The notes beneath the pieces were generated by a model, which worked only from the letters and a program-made list of their open reading frames with translations, was not told where the DNA came from and made no database searches. Below are positions 44,003-52,701 of a stretch of DNA of 60,503 bases, in pieces. Every line of letters starts with the position of its first letter. Position 1 is the first letter of the stretch. This DNA is from Natrialba hulunbeirensis JCM 10989 (lineage in GTDB: Archaea > Halobacteriota > Halobacteria > Halobacteriales > Natrialbaceae), in NCBI RefSeq assembly GCF_000337575.1, contig NZ_AOIM01000042.1, positions 1 to 60,503 of the forward strand. Reading direction: 5' to 3'. Made by a program: the position numbers and the translations under genes.

Positions 44003-44602
44003 ATGACAGACGACACCGAGACCGAGACCGACTCCGACTCTAACCCCAAACAGGACGAATCGACCGACAAACAGCTCGTCTCCGGCTGGCACGGCCGCTA
44101 CTACGAAGACTTCGACGTCGGTGACGTCTACAAGCACCCCTTCGGACGCACCGTCACCGAGACGGACAACGTCTGGCTGACCAACGTGACGATGAACCTC
44201 AACCCGATGCACTTCAACGAGGCCTACGCCGCCGAGACCGAGTTCGGCGAACGTCTCGTCGACGGCACGTTCGTCATCGCGCTCGCGGTCGGGATGAGCG
44301 TCATCGACGTCTCCGTCAACGCCACCGCGAACCTCGGCTACGACAAGGTTCGTCACCACAACCCCGTCTTCCACGGCGACACCATCTTCGCCGAGAGCGA
44401 GGTCCTGAGCAAACGGGAACTCGAGTCCCGTGACCACGTCGGCATCGTCGAGACGGAACTGCGCGCGTACAACCAGCACGGCGACCTCGTGCTCTCACTC
44501 GAGCGGACGCCGATGGTGTTGAAGCGCTCGCACGCCGAGCCGTCGGCCGCAGAGCCGCCAGGCTGGCCGGCGGGGATCGGAACTCAGCCTGAGGACTGCT
44601 AA
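44003..44602 (+). CDS. MaoC-family hydratase, mesaconyl-CoA hydratase-like
   Basis: This 199-residue hot-dog-fold protein starts at ATG 44003 (MTDDTETETDSDSN, a disordered acidic leader). The fold region has YYEDFDVGDVYKHPFGRTVTETDNVWLTNVTMNLNPMHFNEAYAAETEFGERLVDG and NLGYDKVRHHNPVFHGDTIFAESEVLSKRELESRDHVGIVETELRAYNQHG. The latter resembles mesaconyl-CoA hydratase/beta-methylmalyl-CoA dehydratase more than PhaJ. In the hydratase motif the usual Asp appears as Asn (MNLNPMH). It would hydrate an unsaturated CoA thioester. The exact substrate is uncertain, but pairing with an acyl-CoA dehydrogenase fits. Confidence 0.8.
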   Translation: MTDDTETETDSDSNPKQDESTDKQLVSGWHGRYYEDFDVGDVYKHPFGRTVTETDNVWLTNVTMNLNPMHFNEAYAAETEFGERLVDGTFVIALAVGMSVIDVSVNATANLGYDKVRHHNPVFHGDTIFAESEVLSKRELESRDHVGIVETELRAYNQHGDLVLSLERTPMVLKRSHAEPSAAEPPGWPAGIGTQPEDC

Positions 44603-44701
44603 CGTCGTATCAGTTCGACATGATCCCCGCGGTCTCCGGCCAGAACGGGGTTTCGGACCGGCTTCGGGACGTTTACGTACCGTCCGTCCGCAGTATCGCT
44701 T

Positions 44702-45772
44702 ATGACGCTGTACTCGCGAGTTCGCCCGCTCGCGTTCACACTCCCGGCCGAGACGGCTCACGATCTCGGGAAGCGAACGTTACGGGCGGCACAGTCGACG
44801 CGGCCGACACGGGCGGCACTGTCGACGGCCTACCAGTACGACCATCCCACACTCACGGTCGACCTGTTCGACACCACGTTTCCGAACCCCGTCGGCATTG
44901 CCGCCGGCTTCGACAAGAACGCCGAGGTCACGCACGCGCTGGAGGCGCTCGGCTTCGGTTTCGTCGAAATCGGAACCGTCACCCCCTACTCGCAGGACGG
45001 CAACGACCGGCCGCGGCTATTCCGTCTGCGCGAGGACGAGGCAATGGTCAACCGCATGGGATTCAACGGACAGGGAATGGAGGCAGTCAAGGCCCGACTC
45101 GAGGAAGACGGTACGCCAGGCTTCCCACTCGGCGTGAACATCGGCAAGATGAACGCCTCGACCGAGCGCGAGGCCATCGAGGACTACCGGCGCGTCTTCG
45201 AGCGCCTCTCGCCGTTCGCCGACTACGTCGTCGTCAACGTCTCCTGTCCGAACACGCCCGACGAGTTCGACGAGGCCTCGCCCGAGCACCTCCGGGAGAT
45301 TTTCGAGACGATCGACGCCGAGAACGATCTGGGCGTCCCAATCCTCGTGAAAATCGGCCCCGACGAACCCGAGGAGTCGATCCTCGACCTCGTCGACATC
45401 GTCCAGGAGTTTGACGTCGACGGGATTATCGCGACGAATACGTCGACTGCGCGCGAGGGACTCGCCTCCGCAAAGCGCGAGGAGTGGGGCGGCCTCAGCG
45501 GCAAGCCAGTCGAGGATCGCTCGACCGCAGTCATCCGAACGATCGCCAGCCATACCGACGGCGACCTCCCGATCATCGGCGTCGGCGGCGTCGACTCCGC
45601 CGCGAGCGCCTACCGCAAGATTCGGGCCGGCGCATCGCTCGTCCAGCTCTACACCGGCTTCGTCTACCAGGGGCCCTCGACCGCCAAACGGATCAACCGC
45701 GGACTCGTCCGACTGCTCGAACGCGACGGCTTCACGTCGATCGAGGCAGCTGTTGGAGCCGAACTCGAGTGA
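44702..45772 (+). CDS. pyrD: dihydroorotate dehydrogenase (class 2, quinone-dependent)
   Basis: This 356-residue enzyme catalyses the fourth step of pyrimidine synthesis. Class 2 features are an N-terminal amphipathic helix region (MTLYSRVRPLAFTLPAETAHDLGKRTL) for membrane association and PVGIAAGFDKNAEVTHALEALGFGFVEIGTVTP. VNRMGFNGQGMEAV, VVNVSCPNTP with the Ser-type base, and GIIATNTST also occur. GVGGVDSAASAYRKIRAGASLVQLYTGFVYQGP is the FMN phosphate loop. It feeds electrons to the quinone pool. The aspartate transcarbamoylase genes lie separately at 53.5 kb. Confidence 0.96.
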   Translation: MTLYSRVRPLAFTLPAETAHDLGKRTLRAAQSTRPTRAALSTAYQYDHPTLTVDLFDTTFPNPVGIAAGFDKNAEVTHALEALGFGFVEIGTVTPYSQDGNDRPRLFRLREDEAMVNRMGFNGQGMEAVKARLEEDGTPGFPLGVNIGKMNASTEREAIEDYRRVFERLSPFADYVVVNVSCPNTPDEFDEASPEHLREIFETIDAENDLGVPILVKIGPDEPEESILDLVDIVQEFDVDGIIATNTSTAREGLASAKREEWGGLSGKPVEDRSTAVIRTIASHTDGDLPIIGVGGVDSAASAYRKIRAGASLVQLYTGFVYQGPSTAKRINRGLVRLLERDGFTSIEAAVGAELE

Positions 45773-45845
45773 CCTGTAGACCTGCGATCTATCATACAAT
45801 CAAAAATTTTATACTCCAACGGCATATTTGCAGCACTCGATAGCT

Positions 45846-46193
45846 ATGAATTTGAGACGGGTAGTAAAACCGCTGGCAATGGATACCTGCGTGTTGGGTG
45901 TGCTAACCGTCGCGCTCGTGTACGGCCTCACCCGCTCGGGACTCCTCATCGTCGGACTGGCTGGCCTTGGTATCATCTGTATAGCGGTCGGTGGCGGGAC
46001 TGCTGGACAGGTCACTTCGGGTCAGTCTGGGTACGGTGAGTATGGTGAGGTAGGAACGCCGGTCGATGATACGGGAATCTGGCCGGGAGTATCCTCCGAC
46101 ACCCCATTACAGGTACGAGTCCTTTTCTACGGGGTTGGACTCGTTCTCTGGAGTCTTATCGTCCTTCGACTGTTCTCGTCGAACCTGCAGTGA
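45846..46193 (+). CDS. uncharacterised small membrane protein
   Basis: A 115-residue protein starts at ATG 45846 (MNLRRVVKPLAMDTCVLGV). Two hydrophobic helices (about 15-50, VLTVALVYGLTRSGLLIVGLAGLGIICIAVG) are followed by a Gly/Ser external loop (TSGQSGYGEYGEVGTP) and a third helix near the C-terminus. TTTTATAC at 45807-45814 and GCATATTTG at about 45822 are TATA candidates upstream. No family was recognised. Confidence 0.6.
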   Translation: MNLRRVVKPLAMDTCVLGVLTVALVYGLTRSGLLIVGLAGLGIICIAVGGGTAGQVTSGQSGYGEYGEVGTPVDDTGIWPGVSSDTPLQVRVLFYGVGLVLWSLIVLRLFSSNLQ

Positions 46194-46434
46194 GCCCACG
46201 CTGGAACGACTCCCCGTCCACCGTTCAACTCACGCGCTGTATCCAACGTGCGACTCCGGGCCGAGAGGAGATAGGAGGTAGGAGGTTGGAGGTAGGAGAT
46301 AGCCCAGCGGCGCTGCTGGTACCGCTCTCACCAGTACTTCCCGCTGAAGGTATCGAACTAATCACTCTCTGACAATATTGCCAGGAGTATGGATTCAGAA
46401 GCGTCTCTATCGCGGAACTAACCCCGTTTTCGAC
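46194..46434. repeat. convergent gap with purine-rich GGAGGTA repeat
   Basis: Bases 46264-46301 repeat AGGAGGTAGGAGGTTGG-like units. The product of any reading frame is biased. The gap separates the small membrane gene from thiI, which ends here on the other strand. Confidence 0.5.
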
Positions 46435-47613
46435 TCAGGGTTCGACGAGTTCAGCCTGTCGCGCCGCTTCTTCCGCTCGCTCGAACAAGTCGTCCGGTTC
46501 GTACTCGAGTAGCGGCTTGAGTCGGGCGTTGGTTTCGGCGCGGTCGGGGGCGACCCGGTTGCAGCCGGCGTTGATCGTCGACTGGGTGAACGTGTCGATT
46601 TTGCGGGCTTTGGCGACGATGTCGGCTTTGTCCCAGGTGAGCAGCGGGCGGTGGATCGGAAGCCGGGTTGCGCGGCTGGTGACGCCGAGATTCTGGAGTG
46701 TCTGACTCGATTTCTGACCGACCGCTTCGCCGGTGACGATGCCGTGGGCGTCGACGCGGCTCGCGAGGTGCTCCGCCGTGCGGTAGAAGAAGCGGCGTAG
46801 GGAGAGCATCCGGCCCTGTTCCATCGTCTCGACGAGCAGGTCGACAGTCTCGCCACCGGGGACGGTGTAGACCTGCATGTCGAAGTTGGGTGCGTAGCGC
46901 GAGAGCGTTCGGACGGTTTCCATCGCGCGGGCCTCGTGGTCGATGCCGCCGTAGTCTCCGAGATCGACGTACACCGGCACGATCGGGCTGCCGCGTCGCA
47001 TCATCTCGTAGGCCGCGACGGGGGAGTCGATCCCGCCGCTGATCAGCGCGATGACCGGTTCCTGGGAACCGAGTGGGAGCCCGCCCGGCCCCGGCACTTT
47101 CTCGAGATAGATGAACGCGAAGTCCTCGCGGACCTCAACGCCGAAGGTGAGGTCCGGGTCGTCGAGGTCGACTTCGGGTTCGAACTCGTCTTCGACGGCC
47201 TCCCAGATCGCGGTGCCGCCCTCTCGGGCGAGGTCCTCGCTCGTGTAGGGGAGGCTCTTATCGGCGCGACGAGCGTCGACTGCGAAGGTGCCGCCGTCGT
47301 AGCACGCCTCGGCGGCCTCGGCGAGCGCGGCGCAGATTTCGCCCTTCGCGGTGTCGACCGTTCGGACGGGGCTTGCGGAGACGACACCGAAGGCGTCCGC
47401 GGCGGTCGCCGTGGCGGCGTCGACGTGTGCTTCGTCGGTGTGAATCAGGGGTCGGTTCCACCGACGTTCGACCTCGCCGGGGATCGAGCGGTCCGCGAGG
47501 AGGGCCGTGAGATTCTCCGCGAGACAGTCCTCCATGTACCGCTTGACCGTGTTGCTCTTGGTGTTGACGTCCCCGTGACGGATGAGGACGGTGTCGGCTC
47601 CCGGCAGGTGCAT
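46435..47613 (-). CDS. thiI: tRNA 4-thiouridine synthase ThiI (no rhodanese domain)
   Basis: This 392-residue protein starts at ATG 47613 (MHLPGADTVLIRHGDVNTKS). An N-terminal ferredoxin-like/THUMP region is followed by the PP-loop ATPase signature ALISGGIDSPVAAYEMMRRGSPIVPVYVDLG near residue 180. AEHLASRVDAHGIVTGEAVGQKSSQTLQNLGVTSRATRLPIHRPLLTWDKADIV is the characteristic ThiI segment. Bacterial ThiI of E. coli type has a C-terminal rhodanese domain with a catalytic Cys; it is absent here, as in most archaea, so sulfur must come from another donor. It inserts s4U into tRNA, and thiamine-thiazole synthesis is a possible second role. Confidence 0.93.
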   Translation of the reverse strand: MHLPGADTVLIRHGDVNTKSNTVKRYMEDCLAENLTALLADRSIPGEVERRWNRPLIHTDEAHVDAATATAADAFGVVSASPVRTVDTAKGEICAALAEAAEACYDGGTFAVDARRADKSLPYTSEDLAREGGTAIWEAVEDEFEPEVDLDDPDLTFGVEVREDFAFIYLEKVPGPGGLPLGSQEPVIALISGGIDSPVAAYEMMRRGSPIVPVYVDLGDYGGIDHEARAMETVRTLSRYAPNFDMQVYTVPGGETVDLLVETMEQGRMLSLRRFFYRTAEHLASRVDAHGIVTGEAVGQKSSQTLQNLGVTSRATRLPIHRPLLTWDKADIVAKARKIDTFTQSTINAGCNRVAPDRAETNARLKPLLEYEPDDLFERAEEAARQAELVEP

Positions 47614-47729
47614 GGACAGCGCTAGGGAGGCGCACCATAAGGGGGTTACGAGCGACGGGCACTCCGAGGAGCGGTCGCACGGACAGATGGCCAGAGAAAC
47701 TATGAGCGATGGGAGGGCTGTCCAGCGTA

Positions 47730-49172
47730 ATGAGTAACTCTGCAGCACCGACCAGTGGACCGGCAGCCGGCACGGAAACGGCGACACGAACGGTCCACTC
47801 TCAGGGCGAATTGGCTCTGCTCGAACAGTATCTCGACTCTCAGGACCTCTCGTCGGCAGAGACAGACGGTGACAAGTCAGATCCGACAGCCGAAACCGAA
47901 CGGCTGCGACACGAACGCAACTTCTGGCGCTCGCTGTACACGCAACTGGTCGGCTGTTTCCCCGAGGGCGCGTTCGCCGTCGCTGCGGGCGGCGAGATAA
48001 CGAACTGGAACCAAGCGATGGAAGAACTGAACGGAACCGAAGCCGAGAGCGTCCTCGGAAAGAACGCCTACGACATCTTCGAAACGGAAGGCGAGAGCGA
48101 GACGCTCGCGGAGAAGGTCATCCGCCGGAACGAGCCGATTCAGGAGGACGACACGCGAACGGTTCCCCATTCCGACCGCTACCATCAGGTGTACGCCGTC
48201 CCCCTCCGTGATCCCGACGGGAACGCCATCGGCGCGTTCGAGGCGACACCGGACGTGACCGACTTCGTCCACCAGCACCAGGAGTTCGAGGCGCTCCAGG
48301 AGACGGTCTCCGAACGGGTCCAGTCAGAAGTCGTCGAACTCGAGGAGACCACCGAATCGATCACGGACACGCTCGAGCGGATTCATGACCTCGGCGTCGA
48401 GCAGACCCAGCGGATGGAGACGATTGCCTCCGAGGTGTCGGACCAGAGCGCAACGATCGAGGAGATCGCCTCGACGACGGAGACGGTACACCAGACCAGC
48501 GAGACGGCAGCGGAGCTCGCAGAAGACGGCTCCGAGTCGGCGAGTGACGCCATCGAGACGATGGAGACCGTCTCCGAATCCGCCGAGACTGTCTCGGCCG
48601 AGATCGGGACGCTCCACGAGAGCATCGACGAGATCGGCGAGATCGTCGACGTTATCGACAACATCGCCGACCAGACGAACATTCTCGCGCTCAACGCTCA
48701 GATAGAGGCTGCCCAGGCCGGCGAGGAGGGTGCCGGCTTCGCAATCGTCGCCAGCGAGGTAAAGTCGCTCGCGGAGGACACCCAGGAGCAGGCTGGCCGG
48801 ATCGAGTCGACTATTGACGAGATTCAGGATGAGATCGAGGCGACTGCCGACAGCTTCGAGACGACGACTAACCAGATCGACGACGGCGTCAACCGGGTCG
48901 AGAGCGCACTCACGAAACTCGACGAAATCGCCGCGACGATCGACGATGCCGCAACTGGTGTCAGCGAGGTCGCGGGGGCCATCGATGACCAGGCCGCGAG
49001 TAGCGAGGAGATCGCCGCAACAGTCGACCTCGCGGTCGAGGAGATGAACTCGCTGCGAGAGGTACTCGAGACGATCTCGGAGTCGACCCGGGAGCAACGC
49101 GAGAGCGTGGCGACGGTTCGCTCGACGGTGGGACAGTTATCGGAGTCGGACGGCAAGCCGGGGTCGACGTAG
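47730..49172 (+). CDS. soluble PAS-containing methyl-accepting transducer (Htr)
   Basis: This 480-residue signal transducer lacks membrane helices. A PAS domain lies at about 65-185 (LVGCFPEGAFAVAAGGEITNWNQAMEELNGTEAESVLGKNAYDIF to VYAVPLRDPDGNAIGAFEATPDVTD). A long coiled coil follows, then the signalling hairpin tip EIVDVIDNIADQTNILALNAQIEAAQAGEEGAGFAIVASEVKSLAEDTQEQA. Methylatable Gln/Glu pairs flank it. It would dock on CheA/CheW arrays and sense a cytoplasmic cue, possibly redox or energy as for other haloarchaeal soluble transducers. ATG 47730 is used; ATG 47709 is also in frame. Divergent from thiI. Confidence 0.9.
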   Translation: MSNSAAPTSGPAAGTETATRTVHSQGELALLEQYLDSQDLSSAETDGDKSDPTAETERLRHERNFWRSLYTQLVGCFPEGAFAVAAGGEITNWNQAMEELNGTEAESVLGKNAYDIFETEGESETLAEKVIRRNEPIQEDDTRTVPHSDRYHQVYAVPLRDPDGNAIGAFEATPDVTDFVHQHQEFEALQETVSERVQSEVVELEETTESITDTLERIHDLGVEQTQRMETIASEVSDQSATIEEIASTTETVHQTSETAAELAEDGSESASDAIETMETVSESAETVSAEIGTLHESIDEIGEIVDVIDNIADQTNILALNAQIEAAQAGEEGAGFAIVASEVKSLAEDTQEQAGRIESTIDEIQDEIEATADSFETTTNQIDDGVNRVESALTKLDEIAATIDDAATGVSEVAGAIDDQAASSEEIAATVDLAVEEMNSLREVLETISESTREQRESVATVRSTVGQLSESDGKPGST

Positions 49173-49248
49173 AGAAGCGAACCGGATCCACTGGAAGAAC
49201 TCGAGTGAAAAGAAACGAGAAACGTCGTTGCAACGCGGTTCAGGCGGC

Positions 49249-50454
49249 TTAGAACGTTGTCAGCTCGCCGTCGATGACTTTTCGTGTGATGTCCGTGACG
49301 TTCGCGAGTTCGTCGTCGACGATCGCTTCGATCTCGTCCTGGACGTCCGCGAGTTCGACGCCGTCGGCGGTGACGACGTGCACGTCGGCGACGTGTGGCT
49401 CGTCGATCGGACGCCCGATCTGGGAGAGCAGGCGTACGCGCATGTCGCGGATGCCGTCGACTTCGGCGACGACCTCCTCGGCGATCTGGGTCGAGAGCAG
49501 GTTGTAGATCTTCCCGATGTGGTTGACCGGGTTCTTGCCGCTCGTCGCTTCCATCGACATCGAGCGGTTCGGCGTGATGAGGCCGTTGGCACGATTCCCG
49601 CGGCCGACGGAGCCGTCGTCACCCTGCTCTGCGGAGGTGCCGGTGACGGTGAGGTAGATCGACCCTTCTTCGTAGTCGTCGGCCGTGTTGACGTGGACGT
49701 TGACCTCGCGGTCCGTGTGCTCGCTCGCGACTTCGGAAACGAACTCGCGAACGGACTCAACGGCGTCCGCGTAGGCGTCCAGATCCGCGATGTGCTCGTC
49801 GATCATCGCCGCCGCGACGGTGACGTCGATCGTGTCACCTTCGCGCTTGCCCATGATCTTCACGTCGGGGCCAAGGTATGGGTTCTCGTCCGCAAACTCG
49901 CCGTTCAGGCGTGCCTCAGCCTCGGAGACGATCTGCTCCGTCTCCGTCAGTGGTGCGTGACCAACGCCGAAGCTCGTGTCGTTGGCCATCGGCACGCTCA
50001 CTTCGTCCTCCCCAAAGACATCCTGCAGGTCGCCACTCCCCTCACCGAGTTTCACGTCGACGACGATATCCTCGCCGTACTCGAGTTGCGGGATGGTCTC
50101 CTCGAGGTACTCGCGCGCTGCGCGGAGCGCGATCGTTTCGGTGGGGATGGTCTGGCCCTCGTAGTGTTTGGTTGCGCGACCGACGATCAGCAGGTAGATG
50201 GGGTCGACGACCTCGCCGCCGCCAAAGGCGGGGGCGGCCTCGCCGGCGACAAGCTGTGTCTCGTCCGTGTTGAAGTGCAGTACTTCGCCGACACGGTCGA
50301 GGTACTCGCGTGCGAGTGCGCCGGCGACGCTCTCTGCGACGCCGTCACAGATGGAGTCCGGATGTCCGATCCCCTTTCGTTCGACGATTTCGACCTCCTG
50401 ATCTTCGACTGCCTGTCGGTCGATTGGCTCGACCCGAATGTTCCGCTCGCTCAT
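49249..50454 (-). CDS. mat: archaeal S-adenosylmethionine synthetase
   Basis: This 401-residue archaeal-type methionine adenosyltransferase differs from bacterial MetK. Landmarks are [117 protein letters not shown] and [17 protein letters not shown]. It makes S-adenosylmethionine from methionine and ATP in the cytoplasm. The length matches the family. It ends tail-to-tail with the transducer gene, 76 bp apart. Confidence 0.97.
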   Translation of the reverse strand: MSERNIRVEPIDRQAVEDQEVEIVERKGIGHPDSICDGVAESVAGALAREYLDRVGEVLHFNTDETQLVAGEAAPAFGGGEVVDPIYLLIVGRATKHYEGQTIPTETIALRAAREYLEETIPQLEYGEDIVVDVKLGEGSGDLQDVFGEDEVSVPMANDTSFGVGHAPLTETEQIVSEAEARLNGEFADENPYLGPDVKIMGKREGDTIDVTVAAAMIDEHIADLDAYADAVESVREFVSEVASEHTDREVNVHVNTADDYEEGSIYLTVTGTSAEQGDDGSVGRGNRANGLITPNRSMSMEATSGKNPVNHIGKIYNLLSTQIAEEVVAEVDGIRDMRVRLLSQIGRPIDEPHVADVHVVTADGVELADVQDEIEAIVDDELANVTDITRKVIDGELTTF

Positions 50455-50705
50455 TACCGGCTATAAACGGAGCGTGGTTCTATAACTTGCGGAAACAGAT
50501 CAACGTCGGAAAATACCTGGGAGTTATCCACCGATCGGCTGCCTTCGGCGGGCAATCGGGCGTTCACTGTCGGGTAGAAGGCGGTAAGAAGCCAGTGAGA
50601 GATCAGTGAGGGATCAGTGAGAAGCGGACCACAAAGTCGCGACCGTCATCTTCGGAGACGGCTTCAGTATCGCACCCAGTCTTCGAATAGTTCTGTCTGG
50701 CAGTA
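50455..50705. repeat. gap with GATCAGTGAG tandem repeat
   Basis: Bases 50593-50624 hold nearly three copies of an 11-bp unit GATCAGTGAGG. No coding sequence was found. Confidence 0.5.
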
Positions 50706-51353
50706 TCAGGAATCGAGCAAGAGCCCAAGATACGAGGTCCGGAGCTGGTCGTCGGGGTCGAGGCCGAGGGATTCGAGCACGGTGTACGCGCCGGCGCGGG
50801 CAAACTCGAGTTCGGTCTCGCTCTCGACCTCAGTTTCGACCTCGACGTACTCGCCGACGTCGTCGACGGTGTCGAGAGTGATTGTGAAGTCTGTCGAAGA
50901 AGCGGAGGCTGATTCTGTGGCGTCCGTCTCGGCGAGTTCGACCGTGTAGCGCTCGCGCTTCTTGCGAACCGTCGCGGCCGGCTCGAAACCGAGGTTCGTC
51001 AGAATCGTATCGAACGTTTTGCCGTCGCCGATGGTGGTTTCGGCCTCCTCGCGGGTCTTCGACTCGTCGTCGACGAGCGGTCCTTTGTAGGTGACTCTCG
51101 TTTCGCTGCCTGTGTCTGCATCGGGGTGACGTTCGCGTCGAATCCGGAGCGCTTCGTCCGTCTCGGCGAACGTCCGGTGTGGAGCATCGTAGTACGTGTC
51201 TGTCTGGACGACCGTTCCCGCTGGCGTCGCATCGAGTGCTGTGCTGTCGTCTTCGTCTCCGATCCCGTCGTCGGCCTCAGCATCGGTTCCGTCCTCGAGT
51301 CGCGACCGAACACGATCGAGTTCGGCAGGCACCTTCACTTCGACCTCGTACAT
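50706..51353 (-). CDS. CYTH-domain protein (class IV adenylate cyclase/thiamine triphosphatase-like)
   Basis: This 215-residue protein starts at ATG 51353 (MYEVEVKVPAELDRVRSRL) with the family's ExExK motif (EVEVK, residues 3-7). It contains TDTYYDAPHRTFAETDEALRIRRE, ETRVTYKGPLVDDESKTREEAETTI and KKRERYTVELAE, the alternating basic and acidic strands that line the CYTH tunnel. Archaeal members are annotated CyaB-type cyclases or triphosphatases acting on a triphosphate substrate. An acidic insert (EDGTDAEADDGIGDEDDSTA) lies after the first helix. In vivo activity is not decided by sequence. Confidence 0.87.
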   Translation of the reverse strand: MYEVEVKVPAELDRVRSRLEDGTDAEADDGIGDEDDSTALDATPAGTVVQTDTYYDAPHRTFAETDEALRIRRERHPDADTGSETRVTYKGPLVDDESKTREEAETTIGDGKTFDTILTNLGFEPAATVRKKRERYTVELAETDATESASASSTDFTITLDTVDDVGEYVEVETEVESETELEFARAGAYTVLESLGLDPDDQLRTSYLGLLLDS

Positions 51354-51466
51354 GGCCGTTCGAACGGGCAGCGGCCGTAAGTATCGGTCGTTCTCGTCGG
51401 TCGCCACAGATACCAATCGCAGATACCAGTCACCGCGTGGACGCGTTCTCGGACCAAAGCGTCGTA

Positions 51467-51473
51467 CTTAAAT
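51467..51473 (+). promoter_or_regulatory. TATA box for the FKBP gene
   Basis: CTTAAAT is centred 27 bp before ATG 51497, as for a leaderless transcript. Confidence 0.55.
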
Positions 51474-51496
51474 GTCGACGGCGGGACGTACAACGT

Positions 51497-52468
51497 ATGA
51501 CCGAGGAACAGGAGGCCGAGCTCGATGAGCAGGCCGATGACGTCGAAGCGGAAGCCGACGAAGACGCTGCAGAAGCCGAAGGGCTTCAGGACGGCGACTT
51601 CGTCGAACTCGAGTACACTGCATACACCGCCGACGGTGACCAGCTGGTCGACACGACCGACCCAGAAGTCGCCGAAGAGGAGGGTGTCGCAGACCAGAAC
51701 CAGGAGTTCAAGCCACGCACGATCGTCCTCGGCGAGAGCCACATCTTCGAGGGCGTCGAGGAAGCCATCGTCGGCTCCGAAGCGGGCGACACCGGCAGCG
51801 TGACGATCGACGCCGAGGACGCCTTCGGGGAGTACGACCCCGACAACGTCCAGACGGTGAGCGCCGAGAAGATCGACGAGGACGACCGTTACCCCGGTGC
51901 GAACGTGCAGGTCGACGGCCAGCAGGGCTACATCAGCACGATCATCGGCGGCCGCGCGCGTGTGGACTTCAACCACCCGCTGGCCGGCGAGGATGTCGAG
52001 TACGAGTTCGAAGTTCTCGACGTCGTCGACGACCGCGAACAGCAGGCTGCCGGCCTCTTCGAGATGTACCTCGGCCTCGAGCCAGAGCTCTGGATCGAGA
52101 CCGACGACGTCGAGGAGGAAGTCCCAGTCGAGCCCGACGAGGACGCAGATGAGGACGAAGACGCAGAGCCTGAGTTCGAGACTGAGGTCGTCGAGAAGGA
52201 AACGCTCTACCTCGAGGCCACGCCGCAGATGACCATGAACCAGCAGTGGATGATGGGCAAGCAGCAGATCGGTCAGGACATCATCGACCAGATCGGTGTC
52301 GACCGCGTCATCGTCCAGGAAGTCATCGACGGCATGGGCGGCATGGGCATGCCCGGCATGATGGGCGGTATGGGCGGCATGGGCGGCGGCGACATCGAGG
52401 AGGCACTCGAGGACGCCGACGTCGACGCCGACGAGATCGTCGACGAACTCGAAGGCGCAGAAGAGTAA
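51497..52468 (+). CDS. FKBP-type peptidyl-prolyl isomerase (SlyD-like) with Gly-Met tail
   Basis: This 323-residue isomerase/chaperone has an acidic N-terminal leader and an FKBP domain from residue 32 (GDFVELEYTAYTADGDQLVDTT, FKPRTIVLGESHIFEGVEEAIVGSEAGD). The insert-in-flap segment is DAEDAFGEYDPDNVQTV to QVDGQQGYISTIIGGRARVDFNHPLAGEDVEYEFEVLDV. A C-terminal extension carries an acidic linker and a unique segment MTMNQQWMMGKQQIGQDIIDQIG. A Gly/Met-rich stretch follows (residues 279-298, GMGGMGMPGMMGG-type), much like chaperonin tails. It probably assists folding in the cytoplasm. Confidence 0.92.
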   Translation: MTEEQEAELDEQADDVEAEADEDAAEAEGLQDGDFVELEYTAYTADGDQLVDTTDPEVAEEEGVADQNQEFKPRTIVLGESHIFEGVEEAIVGSEAGDTGSVTIDAEDAFGEYDPDNVQTVSAEKIDEDDRYPGANVQVDGQQGYISTIIGGRARVDFNHPLAGEDVEYEFEVLDVVDDREQQAAGLFEMYLGLEPELWIETDDVEEEVPVEPDEDADEDEDAEPEFETEVVEKETLYLEATPQMTMNQQWMMGKQQIGQDIIDQIGVDRVIVQEVIDGMGGMGMPGMMGGMGGMGGGDIEEALEDADVDADEIVDELEGAEE

Positions 52469-52486
52469 GCGCTCGCGACCAGCGAT

Positions 52487-52504
52487 TTCAGTTTTTGCGT
52501 TTTC
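52487..52504 (+). terminator. T-rich terminator after the FKBP gene
   Basis: Two T-runs (TTTTT and TTTT, in TTTCAGTTTTTGCGTTTT) lie about 20-36 nt after the FKBP stop. T-runs without a stem are the standard archaeal termination signal. Confidence 0.45.
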
Positions 52505-52701
52505 AGACGGAAACAGTCTCGACTGTGGGTAGCGAGTGCCGTGTGCGAGTGTCGTGTTGTCGTTGTTGTTATCGTATTGTTGGTATCGTATCTGTGTGGC
52601 GCGCACGCACGGCTCAACGGGGACTGAAACTGAGACGGAGACGGAGACGAAGACAAAGAACTGAAACCAAAAAGCGCGACGCGGACGCAGGAACGGCAGA
52701 C

